Shown in pieces: positions 12,301 through 22,788 of a stretch of 64,000 nucleotides of DNA (the first letter of the stretch is position 1; each line of letters opens with the position of its first letter). The position numbers were made by a program, and so were the translations under genes. The notes under the pieces are model-generated. The model ran no database searches and had not been told where the DNA came from. It saw only the letters and a program-made list of their open reading frames with translations. The DNA is from Cadophora sp. MPI-SDFR-AT-0126 (lineage: Eukaryota > Ascomycota > Leotiomycetes > Helotiales > Ploettnerulaceae), in NCBI GenBank assembly GCA_020747065.1, contig JAGMVK010000014.1:1364001-1428000 (forward strand). Reading direction: 5' to 3'.

Positions 12301-12627
12301 GGGAGGAGGTGGAAATTCAGTCCCAGAGGGGAACGTAGGTGGAGGAGGAGGAGGAGGTGTGTTTCCAAGACTTGGACTTATAGAACGAGAAGACTGCTCA
12401 GAAGATATCCTGGGAGGTGGAGAAACACTTCGAGAGGAATCACTTCTAGATCGATCTCTTGACAGGCTTCCCGACGCAGACCAAGTACCTGGAGTTCCCG
12501 ACTGACGCCGTGATCTGAGGATTGGGAGTGCATATTCTTCAAATGGAGATAGCCCTTCATGCGATTCGATGCCTTCGACTACTGGAGGCGATGGCGGGGT
12601 AGTGGGGTGCAAAGGCTCAGGAGTCAT
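9310..12627 (-). CDS. HET (heterokaryon incompatibility) domain protein
   Basis: Single-exon frame of 1105 residues. Residues 1-170 are disordered and rich in Pro, Ser and Arg, with several polyproline runs. A middle region (about 180-590) carries paired cysteines (CELC and CDFC) as often seen ahead of HET domains. The HET domain spans about 590-740, marked by YVTLSYVWG, LGVRYLWIDALCII and MADIYGQSCLTIVA. The C-terminal 300 residues contain the usual RGWTFQERLISRRCL and SWSWLGWEG segments. HET proteins trigger cell death when incompatible hyphae fuse, or act in related allorecognition; no specific allele type can be assigned here. The ATG at 12627 has A at -3. The proline-rich leader makes the protein longer than a typical HET protein of about 600-800 residues. 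Confidence 0.9.
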   Translation of the reverse strand: MTPEPLHPTTPPSPPVVEGIESHEGLSPFEEYALPILRSRRQSGTPGTWSASGSLSRDRSRSDSSRSVSPPPRISSEQSSRSISPSLGNTPPPPPPPTFPSGTEFPPPPPSPGHQSWSRSPSPSTSTIPPRRVPPTPPHPTEWQPPKTEIGLPTGEPRSELTPEERRQMVDDTTARIMLFLLDKNRANHSSDYAYSMSLFPLWQNMESGPEYWYPDNLPKCPIFIDRIGWLPPDEVARYLMMGYRVWDDTGRRLHFSGLPLGFDGLNAPVRYDAKTICTQDPRQVPDLHWQLRKGDLSRPRDSEEFENIMPWDIRLGVLGFSQEGTNLQLVQRAWIQNRFENATPCYFQGDCFLFEHLGGCKVDVSPLKEIPYDERSEWIIGPYARIGADFQCLTTMYPPTHVTLEGNTAEPELCELCSTLDFKDLFEWGLADVEIDFGTTDELLAREECDFCRILGTLCEDGLDHLQRGDIPSSPSDGKDRQRGFDLSQEIQALFVRDPAHCLTTKPCLVLKQSYRREYFGPIVSLRTVRGEIRGNLSLEDRRHVDFDLLKRMISKCATTHEECKRDPRDDEEMILIDVDQMCLVQVKSVQYVTLSYVWGNNPIFKTNQSNFQRLQAPGALNKVSNLTRDVAAVVKGLGVRYLWIDALCIIQDDESHKRTQISRMADIYGQSCLTIVALTGTSSESTLPGVSTPRPQTLSVVHGMPFTFHLSGLTKTAHDQVYETRGWTFQERLISRRCLYFTDRQVHFECRHGCTSDHEQIFPENDRRRYATPLNPLQPLHSLDKTEKFSLTTLETFTSMVCQYTSRTLSYPSDIENAFLGIQAFMSRKLSWRFVAALPMGVLDWALLWLPRGQLKRRSWVSTNGKEVRPPSWSWLGWEGQVSYGFYDYLHKPLFLRIRPRIASFKAQFGEEILEIHREPSVLWHDDISRTISPPPEHDTSTPTPNISFIHSPTLHFTAEFIPAHHPTPPIIPPTRPPHTYNYSTSQPPLLPPEIEWLTTGPSNGMLRPGLRFSYNSTIQSLASTYDPKDLAVIAVAEVDVQMTVRGGQFAEDKLFEKRGCIVVMLVGRVSGDEEVWERLAVGYLSVGSWDTMEPQKRAFCLG

Positions 12628-15135
12628 TATCTCGAGGGACTGGCTCTGTCATCGCAACAGAGCGAGTGGCCTAAGCCAAGTGCATATCCTTTGTTGCCTA
12701 TAATCTGCTGATGTCCAGCCTTGGTACGAAATCATCGATGGAGTGCATTATAGTAGTGATGTTGAGGTTCAGCTGCACGCCAAGCTCATCCACGGGATGA
12801 TGATCGCTGCCACTTTTCCAAAGTCTTTGCGGCAGCCAATAAAATAAAATACAACAAGAACAAACACTTGCATTCGTCTTAACTCTGAATTCTTTCTCAA
12901 TTCAAAGAAAACATGCAACAAGAGAGCATGACCATTATCCACCTCTCCATGCCATATTGTAATGCTTCATTCGTAGTTGACACTCAGATCCGACTCTGAG
13001 CCAGCCCGAAAATTAGAAGCCTGCATGCATAGGGAATGAATCAAGCGGACCAGGTTCGCAACACTTACCTGTTTACGAGGCAATCCGCGAGCGATACTAC
13101 TTGAATGAGTCTCCCGGGAGTAGAGGAGAAATCGCAGAGAAATTGAGGGATTTATAATTTGGAGGAAAAGCACAGAGCTCGCGGGGAAGATGGGATGGGC
13201 TGCAGGAGCATCCTAGATGTCCGATGCATCTCGACACTGCACTGACAATTTTAGGGTTGTGGCCTGCATCTTCTGGACGGCAAATCGATCTCAAAATAAG
13301 TTGACTCGTCGGAAGTCAGATATCACCTACAGATGTCAGAATTACTTGAATTTTCATTATGCAAGCTGCTTTTGCTCAACTTACCTCTTAGAAATTCGAG
13401 AACCCGAGACGGCCTGACGACTTCCACGTTTACATTGAATTTTCGAGGCCGTTTCAGCTTGAAGCTCTCTTCTGGTTCATCACATCCTTCATCCTCAGGA
13501 TCTTGTTTCCGACCTTTCCCCGATCCTCCCCAAGCCTCGCCTGATCCTCTTCCTCCTCCACCTCCTCCTGCTCACCAATCAGCCCCCCATCCATAAACCA
13601 GGCCCATGGTTCGCGGCACGCACTTTCAGACTGCATGGACTCTAAACCCAATGCAGCGTGAATTAATTCTCCGGGGAATCGGCAAGGACCGCGAGCCGAG
13701 CCTGGTTGGTCGGGGATCACGATCCCCTGACATATCCACAGCACCGACCATGGCTGGTATGGATTGGGCATCGAAGGCGATCCAAGCGGCCAATAGCGTG
13801 GGCCATCACACTTGTGAAGGAATACAGGAAATACTGAAATTGTGCAGAGATTCCAGAAGAGGGATAGTACTGATAAAGTAAGATGGGGCCGAGATGTGAT
13901 TGCCCCTTTTTGAAAGGGGTTGGAGCATTGTGAGTGGCTGCAGTGCATGCTTTGAAGGCGGAAGATGCACGGCTGACGGGAGGACCGTTGGAATTTGGCT
14001 TTTCCTTAGTGCTTCCATAGCGTGTCTGGATGTGCATAATTTTGTATTGCCGGCTGCTTTGAAAGTGCGAGGAATGACTCGATGAGGAACTGAAAATCAA
14101 ACAATAATGCATGCGAGATGGTGGCGGCCATGCCATGCCATACCATGCCATGGTCCCTGTCAGTCAGTCAGAAAGTATGGAACGCGTTCGTTCCCAGATG
14201 AGAAAAAGGGGCGTGTGCGTTCGATGATCATCGCATCAGATCACATCGCCTCGCTTGCCTTGTCTTGCACTTCTTCTTCTTCTTCCTGCTCTTGTGCCCG
14301 ATGGTTGGTTGTACGCCGGAGATCAGGTAACGAGAGGTAAAATTGGATAGGAGGAGTTTTGGGACGAATACTCGCTATCGTGAAGGAGTACAGAGTTACT
14401 AGAACTACTGTAACAATCACACTTCCTCGAATTGGTCGGCGATATCATCAAGGTACGTGTTTTTGTAGTTGGTTGTATTTACGCTTTGAGTCGCGACAAC
14501 GAGTCTGCCGAACCTTGCACAAAAGGTAAGGTACTGTTTCTCGAGATAATCCTCGTCTCATCCCTTGTCATCCCTCCCCTTGCCTTGCCTTTGTCTTGTC
14601 TCGTCCCATGTTCTCTTCAGCTTTGGCCGCCCTGCTCTTCAGGATTTCAGGACCGAAGGGGAAGGAAACACCAACAGGCAGGCATTCATTCACATTGCCT
14701 GATCATCGGCAACACCTTGTTGTTCGTTTCGTCTTCATCGTTCTCGTCTCCTCGCCCTCGCCCTCGCTTTACCTCTACTCCAATTCACTCTGTTGTTGTT
14801 TCAACCACACGCCTTTTGTCTTTCGTCGCAACCATACCAGATTCACTTTAAACTAACATTCAAAGTCTCACCTCTTTCCAACTAGGCGCATGGCATTGCA
14901 TTGGACTTGCGCCATGTGAGATTGACAGATAATACACGTCGAATAATACAAACTTCACCGCCGTTCGATTGAGCCAATTGCAGCATCAAGTGGAAGCAAG
15001 TCAACCAACGTGTCGACACGACTACACCGCTTGTCACCTTTTACCAAGATCGAGCATCGTTGGTTCAGATACACCAGCGCATACAATACGAAACTTCCCG
15101 ACGACGGGTAATAATCAGCCACCTACATAGAGAAG
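12628..15135. other. Long intergenic region between divergent HET and Cnn_1N-like genes
   Basis: About 2.5 kb with no supported gene. It holds the promoters of both flanking divergent genes. Several open frames (for example 13454-13948 minus) look like chance frames. The part from about 14700 to 15130 is pyrimidine-rich, as is common in fungal leaders just upstream of the coiled-coil gene. A short CCATG repeat lies at 14128-14152. Confidence 0.5.
14128..14152. repeat. Short CCATG tandem repeat
   Basis: Five consecutive pentamers close to CCATG (one is CCATA) form a small microsatellite in the divergent intergenic region. Confidence 0.7.
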
Positions 15136-17440
15136 ATGGAGGAAGGCATAGGATCAAGGAGAGCTCGAGCTCTTCCGCGACCAGAGTCCAGCGCAAGTAG
15201 CAACACCAGAATGACGCCCAGTTCGAGCAATAGTTCAACGGCATATCTGCCACAGCGAGTTCAGGATCTGACGGCGAGGGGAGTGTCGGGGAGCTTATTG
15301 CAGGATCGATTGAGGGAGAGGAAGGTGGAGAGCGCAAGGCAGAGAAGGAGGAGCATTGATATGGCAGACAGAGGGGTACAGAGTTCACCAGTGAAGGGTA
15401 GCAGAGAGGATCGCAGGCCAAGCTCGAGTGGAATACTTGCTGGGAAGAACATGGGTGTCAAGCAGATCGAAGATGTGAGTTGGGCGGCAAGGATTCAAGA
15501 TCGCGGCTAATATCTGGTAGGCAGTATCGACGTTGCACAAACAGAACTTCGACCTCAAGCTCGAGCTTTTCCACCGACGCCAACGACAGGAAACACTAGA
15601 GGCCAAGTTGGAGGCTGCGGAGAAGAAGCTCGAGGAGCAGGCGGAGTTGGCAGAGATCAATGATGATCTGCTTGCAGAACTGGAGAAGAGAGACCAGGCT
15701 GTTGAAGAGGCCGTGGGGATCATCGTCCAATTGGAGGAGAAGATCGATAGACTGATGCAGGAGAGAGCGGATGTCAAGGCTTTCGATGAGAATTACGAAC
15801 CAGGATGCTTCCCTCAGGACGACTTCTCGAGCTCCCCACCACAATTCGAAAAAGAACAGTCCGCAAAGAAGATCTCACGAATGCCATCATTCCTGTCTGA
15901 GACCACCGAAGGAAATGAAGCATTGAGGAGTCTCTATCTGCCATACAATGGCCACAGCGACTCCACGTTACCAAAATTACCAGAGGAGGCCAATGATGGA
16001 ATGGACAGTCCGAGACTCAGTATCCTGAGCGAGAGTTCGTTTGTTAGTGTTTACGGCAACAAATTACCACCGCTCTCACTCGACGAGCCCGAAGAGCAAC
16101 GACGACATAGGAAATCCTCTTCGGTGGAGAAGTGGGTCGAGGACCGTCCCGCACCTGTTGTCACCCCACCAAGACCCATTCAAAGTCTCCGGAAGAGTCA
16201 ATTCCTCTCTATCAACGACGTTCTTGAATCTCCATTGCAACGCCTTGAAAAGCTGAAGCATACACTAGAGAAGACTGAGAAGGGGCTGAACTCTGCCAGG
16301 GATATCACTCTTAAGGATAGGCGCAGATCTCGAGAAGTTCGCCAAGTGTCTACCGAGACGAAGAGTTTCGATCGTCAACAACCCCTACCTCCTACTCCAG
16401 ATACCATCGGTACCAACACCTTGAGGAACTTTAGAAGCTCCACCGAAACCTTGTCACAGCATCAAGTTGATGGCACATTTCTCAACAGGACATCGACATT
16501 TCCAGATGCTCCACAACACGCCTTCCAATCCCAACTCTCCATCCGACCAAGAAGTGCTGGAGAGACAGTGACAAGCAGACGAGAGGGCCATGGATGGGAT
16601 ACACCACAAGAGGACAACACCGATGCCGGAAGTGTGTCTAGTACACTGAGCACCTATTCCGCTCAGTATGGCCGCAGCAGGCGTGTTGTAGCACCTGATC
16701 TCTTCTCGTTCTCAGGTGGTGATTGGGGACGAGGGTACGAACCTACTCTTCCCGCTCACACTGCCTCTCGATACGACACACTCCGCCGCTCAAGTATAAG
16801 CGATCATCCTCGCAGTGATGACACAATCACAAACTACCGCTATGACGACTCTCCTCAATATGGCACCATCCCCATTGACACGACCCCAAAGCCCGAACTA
16901 CCAGACCGTCGCTCCAGTCTCTTAGCCGTGACAAAACTGCGTAAATCAAACCCAGCTTCCACACAACCTCCAAGCGAATCTCCGGTGTCAAAGGAGAAGA
17001 AATCTCGAATCCCGAATCTACGTATGTTCGGTCGTGGCGAATCTGCCCCTCCATCTTCGAGTCCAACCAAGACATCCTTCAGCCAAGGCCTACCACGTCC
17101 CAAAGCCACAAATCCGAACCGCTCATCAGGATATTTCGCAGATAACGTCAATACGAATGGTTCATATGAGGATGAAGATCAAGCTAGAGCCACACCTCCA
17201 CCAATCATGCGTTCCAGGCCTCAGAGCTATCGACCGGTTTCTGCCGCTGTGGCTGCCAGACGAGGTGGATCTTTCGTTGATGAGCAGGATCAGCAGGTTC
17301 AGGGTCATGCTAGACGGGATAGTATGAATGGGACTTCGAACGGTGATGGGGGTGTTGGTGGAAAGGAGGAAGAAAATGGGAAGAGTAAGAAGTGGTTTGG
17401 TTTGGGTGTTGGGCGGAGCAATAGTTTGAGGAGACATTGA
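15136..17440 (+). CDS. Coiled-coil protein with centrosomin (Cnn_1N)-like motif
   Basis: Two exons, 15136-15474 and 15521-17440, separated by a 46-nt GTGAGT...TAG intron, give 752 residues. After a disordered Ser/Arg-rich start, a coiled coil at about 110-195 contains STLHKQNFDLKLELFHRRQ. That resembles the centrosomin N-terminal motif that binds gamma-tubulin complexes in Mto1, Pcp1 and ApsB proteins. The rest is largely disordered and rich in Ser, Arg and Pro, with a second short coiled-coil-like stretch near 245-280. The inferred role is microtubule organisation or nuclear and septal positioning. It is shorter than the classical members, so it may be a divergent member or a separate Cnn_1N subfamily. 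The ATG context (agaagATGGAG) is good. Confidence 0.75.
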
Positions 17441-19864
17441 GTGATCTGAGAGGGTGGTGTAGATTCTCCAAAGGAGCTCGCGCTTCACTTCTGCTTTTTG
17501 GACTTGGTGTTTTGGGTGGTTGGTTGCTTTTATGCGGTCCATGGAGGTAATCACACTTCATCGTCAAGTGTGAGTTGGGTGGTGCGTGTCGATTTTGCGT
17601 TTTTGCATGTATTCATTCATTCATTCTTCTTCATTCGTGCTGCTTGCTTCTTACGTTGGTGTTAACTGAGCTGGATACCTACAAAACGCAAAGCGCTACT
17701 GGAATAGCGAGGCGAGGCGTTTATTCGATGCTATTCTTTTCGGAACGGGCTGTATTCGATTCCGAACGGCGTGGAAAATGGAGCGGTGCTCCCTGCTATT
17801 CTTGCTTGCTTGTATTTGCTTTGGGAGGTTTGCGTTGAGGGTGGCTTTGCTTTTTGGATTCTGTATCTGCTGCGTTTAGGACTGGATGGGTGGGTTTTCT
17901 GCGTTTGGGTTGGTTTGTATTATAGGTTGGGACGGCAAATTGGGTCCAGCGACCGAAAATGGACAAGACTGAGAATAAGAGATGAGACGCGCGAGCGTGA
18001 GGTGTGGTGAGGTGAGGTTGTATTATAGGATAGGTTAGGAGAGCAGATAATAGGATATGACGCTTCATAGCATGGTGATAGCTTGATAGCTTAATGGATA
18101 TGGATTCTGTATTTGTTTACCTCCTTATCCTCTTATTGTTGGTATCCGCTCGTGAAATCTACGGGACTAGGTTGAGTCCGTGACTGGAGGGATAAATGAA
18201 CGTGTTCGTTCCCCTATTGTAATTTTTTGGAGGAATGACATGTAACTATGAGAGAGGAAGTGTTATTACTACTAGATATTCGGCCGAAGGCATGGTTTTA
18301 GTTTCATTTGGTCGAGTTGGGCGTGTAGGTAAGTTAGGCGAGTGTTCTGATTAAGATTAGGTTAACATTAGGAAAGGGGAAACTAAGTGGGTGGTGGGAA
18401 GTGGTGGGAAAGTAAATAAGATCAAGACGATAAAGAAGATAAAGGGAGAAATTAGAAAAACGGTATGTCTCTATGTATACTACTCTTCCCACATGGACTC
18501 ATCTCATTTTGTGTGGGAATAGGTAAGAATAAAGAGCGAGATTATGGTACGAAGGTATGTAACAGTGGTATACATAAATAAAAATGTTGATCTGTGCTGC
18601 TAAAGTAGTTGCGATTATTGAGTAGTGAATACGAGACGAAATATATAGTGTGCGAGTGAGTGAGTGAGTGACTTTAATATAGTGTAGTATATGATATACA
18701 GAGGCCTTGTGAAAGTAGAGTATAGGATATTTAGGATCTTTAATCTATCGTTTGTCTTCTGGTTGAGTTGATGTTATTCAACACAATGAACTTCTACAGG
18801 CAAGGAGAAGAGGATATTCTTCAAGAGGTGAGTCTATTTATATAGAATTTGAGAGATGATTTAGTATCTGAGACTTTCGTTGGCTTAGTTGAGGTATCAT
18901 TGTTTGTTATTATATTCTCCCCCATTTAAGTAGATAATGCTATAGGTTGATGATCAGAGAGTTACCTGGTAGACGTTATAGCATTAGATGCTGTGATGTT
19001 GTATTACAATAATGCAGATCCAGATGCAAATGAACGTGATACGAGTGATGTGGAGTGGCTGGTTCCGTGTAATGAAAAGAGGACTGACATCTAAAGATCA
19101 AATTGAGTTGAAGTGGCTGTCTGGGCTAGTCTAGTCGTAAGGTGGTGTTTACTAAATAGTAAAAAGAGAGAAGTAGTAGTTAATGGTCACTCAATTGAGT
19201 TGGGCAACTTCTCACTCGTAGTATATTGAATTCGTTGTCGTCACGAAAATAAGTATATATATATAAGCCATCCACCCTCTTGTGAACTTCCGATTCCCCT
19301 TTTACTCTTCAGTCTTCAGTCGTCAGTCTTCAGCCTTTATTTTTCTCGATCTTCGATCCTGCTACATAGTTCAGCTCCCCTTATTCGTCCTAATCAGATC
19401 TTATTACCCAGATTCCCAAGTTATAAAATTTCTTGTCTTTAATGAAGCTTGAGTCTGGAGAGGGAGCTGGAAATCTCGAGTCTTTGCTGAGATTGAATCG
19501 AGATGTTGAAGGATTTTGACCCTTGAAGAATTTACCGGATTCAAACAAAGAAAAGGAAAGTCTGTGCTAAGAAAGTAGGAAATTATCGGCTCACTAGAGC
19601 CTCGTACTCCAGACACAATCGAGTGCGAACGGTAGACAATCCAGGAAGACTACAATATGTACTCGAACATTCTATTATGCTGTTGTGTATTGATTGATGT
19701 ACAAACAAAAGAAAAATGGGCATTGCATAGTATGGTCGTTCCATCAATCCATGCAACTTTCCCTCCCTCGACTCTCCATTTTCATCATTCCATCCCCACC
19801 CCACCGCCCTTCCATTTCTCTCCCATGCCCATCCCATCAACATCATCTCTATTCCTTAGCCCAT
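17441..19864. other. AT-rich intergenic region, no gene seen
   Basis: About 2.4 kb between convergent genes. It is AT-rich, dense in stops in all frames from 18000 to 19400, and contains a GAGT microsatellite. It may hold a long 3' UTR or a non-coding RNA, but nothing in the sequence shows one. Confidence 0.5.
18655..18671. repeat. GAGT microsatellite
   Basis: Four consecutive GAGT/GTGA tetramers in the AT-rich gap downstream of the coiled-coil gene. Confidence 0.75.
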
Positions 19865-20698
19865 CTAGTGATGAGCAGTCTCACCCCTATAACCCACTAT
19901 CTTCATCCGACCAATCATCTCGCCAACAGTAAAGAAGCCCAAGAGCTCCGCACCAACAACCGCACCAGCAACAACCTGCTCCCTCTTGATATCGCGGAAA
20001 GACTGCAAGACACTTGTTGGGTTCGCAGCGGCCTGATTAGCGGTCGATTCAGCGGTATTGAGTAGTGCGCTGGGGTTGCGAACAGATTTGAAGAGGCGTT
20101 GGAAGTAGGATTGGAAAGTTGAGAGGGGTCTGTTTTGTGAACTTGTTAGCTGGGGAGTGTTGAACATGTAGAGGGAGAAGAGCTTACGGAGGAGTCATCT
20201 GTCGTCCTTTGAATACGAGCTTTGAAAGCTCCAATCCAACGCGGGCGTAGTAGACCGCAGGTGGGATTTGACCTGCAAGAAACTCATCATCAGCAGATGT
20301 CCAATTCCATCAATTGAACTTCCTCCACCCATCAAAACAATCACCACGCCCTGCTTTATCCCCTCACAGCTCGAGTCGAAGTCTGATCCAGCCACGGTGA
20401 AAAACCACTCACGCTCAACAAACGCAATCACCCTTCCAGTCCTCCCACCAATCTTCCCCAGCGCATTCCCCAATCCCTTCGCCGCGCCCGAAATCGCAGG
20501 CCCAGCCGCAGACGACACTCTGCTCAATCCCTCAGTCGCCTTGCTCTTGTACTCGGCGGCAGTCTGGCTGGCCTTGCTCGCCGTCTCCTTAGCTGCCTCG
20601 GTGGCCTTGCTGGCTGTTGATTCGAAGCGGCGGGTCGCTGGGCTACGGACGGTCTTGCCGGCGCTGCGTGCGACGACGCGTGTGAGTGGGAGGGACAT
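19865..20698 (-). CDS. ATP20: Mitochondrial F1Fo ATP synthase subunit g
   Basis: Three exons (20698-20413, 20272-20188, 20129-19865) give 211 residues. The N-terminus is rich in Arg, Ser and Ala with no acids (MSLPLTRVVARSAGKTVR), as expected for a mitochondrial presequence. It is followed by an Ala/Lys-rich helix. The conserved C-terminal third contains YYARVGLELSKLVFKGRQM, then FQSYFQRLFKSV and the membrane helix VVAGAVVGAELLGFFTVGEMIG, which carries the GxxxG-type motif used in ATP synthase dimerisation. Subunit g sits in the inner membrane and stabilises ATP synthase dimers with subunit e. Length is within the range of filamentous-fungal homologues and longer than the yeast protein. Confidence 0.92.
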
Positions 20699-21792
20699 TG
20701 TGAATGTGAGGATTTTCTCCCGACGTGGAAAAATGGGTGTGGAGGTGTCAATTGGGATGGGGAGGTGGTGAGGTGAGGTGTGTGGATGGAGCTTCCGGGA
20801 AGAATTGGAACGCTTGCTTGCTCGGCTTTTCGGTCTAGACTTGATGCGGAGGCGGTGGGGAGGTCGGTGGATTTTGCCGGTTCTTTTTCGTATGGATTTA
20901 TTGTAAACACCCTTTATGTCTCCTACGTCAAGTTGCATTGTTGTTAGAATATTCATCATGGGGATATCTGTCTAATGATTTGTGGTACAATTCTGCGAAA
21001 GCAATTGGCGCAGGATAATACTCGATCTCGGTTGCAGTCAACAAGTCATCTCAAGTTGAGGATCTACGTCTACTTCATAGACACCTGTTGGGTACGCCAA
21101 TTATTCAATGAGTTGCGACCAAATTCCCATTTCAAGATTAACGAAATCTTGAACCGAGACAAATCATTATTTGACATATCTTGTCGGGTCCCGGAACGTC
21201 TAACATCGAGGAAGCTGTTGGTGGTCATGGATCGAAACGGATGTGATAGCGCTGAGAGCGGGCATTTTGAAATTTTCTTTGACATTTCAGTCCAAGTTGC
21301 CAGACGATATAGTTGAAAGAACATAATTTCGCAGCTTAGATGATATATACTCTGTAATGACATTGTAACGAGAAAGTACGCGGTGAATTTGCTGGCATTG
21401 ATCTCTGTCTAGCTGGTTGCGTTGATCTGATCGTTCGATTTTTCTAGTCAATCATCCGATATCTGCCTGCAATTCTCCGGCTTCGCCCTTCATGCTGAAA
21501 TTCCAGACACGAAAATACATGGATCGCATAGCTATGAACTGTCCTCATCTCGGGTCTCTCTGCTTTAAGGCGTCGATACCAAAGGGCGCGCGAACCATTG
21601 CAGGTAAACACGGGTTGCAAGGAGCACAAAGCTTAAACCCAACATGCAATTCCATTTCAAAACACCCAAGTATAAACAAGATTATCTATATTCATTTCAA
21701 AATGCTCCAACCATGCACCCAAAAAGGATCACAAACAGCCACCAACAAGCGACATGCATCTTTCCTCGCTTAACAACCCCCAACATCAACAC
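20699..21792. other. Intergenic, no gene seen
   Basis: About 1.1 kb holding the promoter of the ATP synthase subunit g gene and the 3' region of the aldolase gene. Only short frames without recognisable features are present. Confidence 0.5.
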
Positions 21793-22788
21793 CTACAAAC
21801 TCAACTCCAACTTCATAACCTCCGCAACCCCATCCTTAATCCCTTGCGTCTTGATCTCATCCAGCCTCTTCAACGGCCGTCTAGGGTATCCACCATACCC
21901 ATAATAACTCTGAATAGCGCTCTTCGTCCCTGCGATCGCCGCCTTAGTCAGAACCCAATCCCCCTTACTGAGAACCTTCTGCATGGCAAACGCCTCATCC
22001 CTCTTCCCCGCCGTGTACAGATCCCAGATCTTGACGCAGGTCTTGGGCATGACGTTCGCTCCACCAGCGATGATGCCAGAGCCGCCCGAGACGAGAGTCT
22101 GCGCAGTGAAATCACACATGCCGCCGAATGCCATGTATCCGCTGCCCTCGCTGAACGGTGTCTTCGCGTTAGTAGCCAGCGCCACGCGCGTCAACTTCCC
22201 CGTGTTTCCACAAGTGAACTTGGTGCCCACGATATTAGGGTGTTGCGCCAGGCGGATCAGAAGATCGGAATCCATGTCTATGCCCGCCACAGCGCCGGGG
22301 TAGTTATACAAGATGATCGGGAGAGGGGACCCGTCCGCCACGGCGATGAAGTAGTTGTATACGGCCTCCTCGTCCATCAAACCGCGGAAATATGAAGGTG
22401 GGAGGAGCAGCACGTATTCGCCGCCTGCCTTCTCGCTCTCCTGGATCAGGGCGATGGTCCCGCGGACAGAGCCCTCTGTGGCGCCCACGATGATGGGGAT
22501 GTTTGTGAAGCCGGCGGAGTCGAGGGCTTCGCGCGTAGCGGCTGTGACGGCGGTGCGCTCGGCGGAGGAGAGGTGGACGGCTTCGCCGTTGGACCCCATT
22601 GTTACGAGGCCGACGAGACCGGCTTCTGCGAGGCGGACGGCGTGTTTCTTTATCGAGGGGATGTCGAGGTCTTCGGTCTCGGGGTCGAAGAATGTCATTG
22701 TTGGGGCGTAGATTCCTGGGAGGAGGGGGCGGCGGGTGGAGGGGGTTGAGGAGTGCCCATTGCTGGTACCGTTTGTGGAAGGAGACAT
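21793..22788 (-). CDS. DapA-family (dihydrodipicolinate synthase-like) aldolase
   Basis: Intron-free, 331 residues from the ATG at 22788 (MSPSTNG). It has the TIM-barrel signatures of the DHDPS/NAL family: GSNGEAVHLSSAER at about 65-80, the Tyr-containing LYNYPGAVAG near 160, and the Schiff-base lysine in GTKFTCGNTGKL near 188. Filamentous fungi make lysine by the aminoadipate route, so this is not a lysine-pathway enzyme. Family members in fungi include 2-keto-3-deoxy-L-galactonate aldolase of pectin breakdown (GaaC/Lga1 type) and 4-hydroxy-2-oxoglutarate aldolase. Which reaction applies cannot be told from the sequence alone. No neighbouring D-galacturonate genes are present. Confidence 0.85.
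   Translation of the reverse strand: MSPSTNGTSNGHSSTPSTRRPLLPGIYAPTMTFFDPETEDLDIPSIKKHAVRLAEAGLVGLVTMGSNGEAVHLSSAERTAVTAATREALDSAGFTNIPIIVGATEGSVRGTIALIQESEKAGGEYVLLLPPSYFRGLMDEEAVYNYFIAVADGSPLPIILYNYPGAVAGIDMDSDLLIRLAQHPNIVGTKFTCGNTGKLTRVALATNAKTPFSEGSGYMAFGGMCDFTAQTLVSGGSGIIAGGANVMPKTCVKIWDLYTAGKRDEAFAMQKVLSKGDWVLTKAAIAGTKSAIQSYYGYGGYPRRPLKRLDEIKTQGIKDGVAEVMKLELSL

Noticed and set aside
13454..13948. Minus-strand 164-codon frame
   Set aside because: No ordered segment, an acidic repeat and no splice partners; lies in a promoter region.
21754..22395. Plus-strand 213-codon frame
   Set aside because: Antisense shadow of the DapA-family gene, Arg/His-rich composition without domains.
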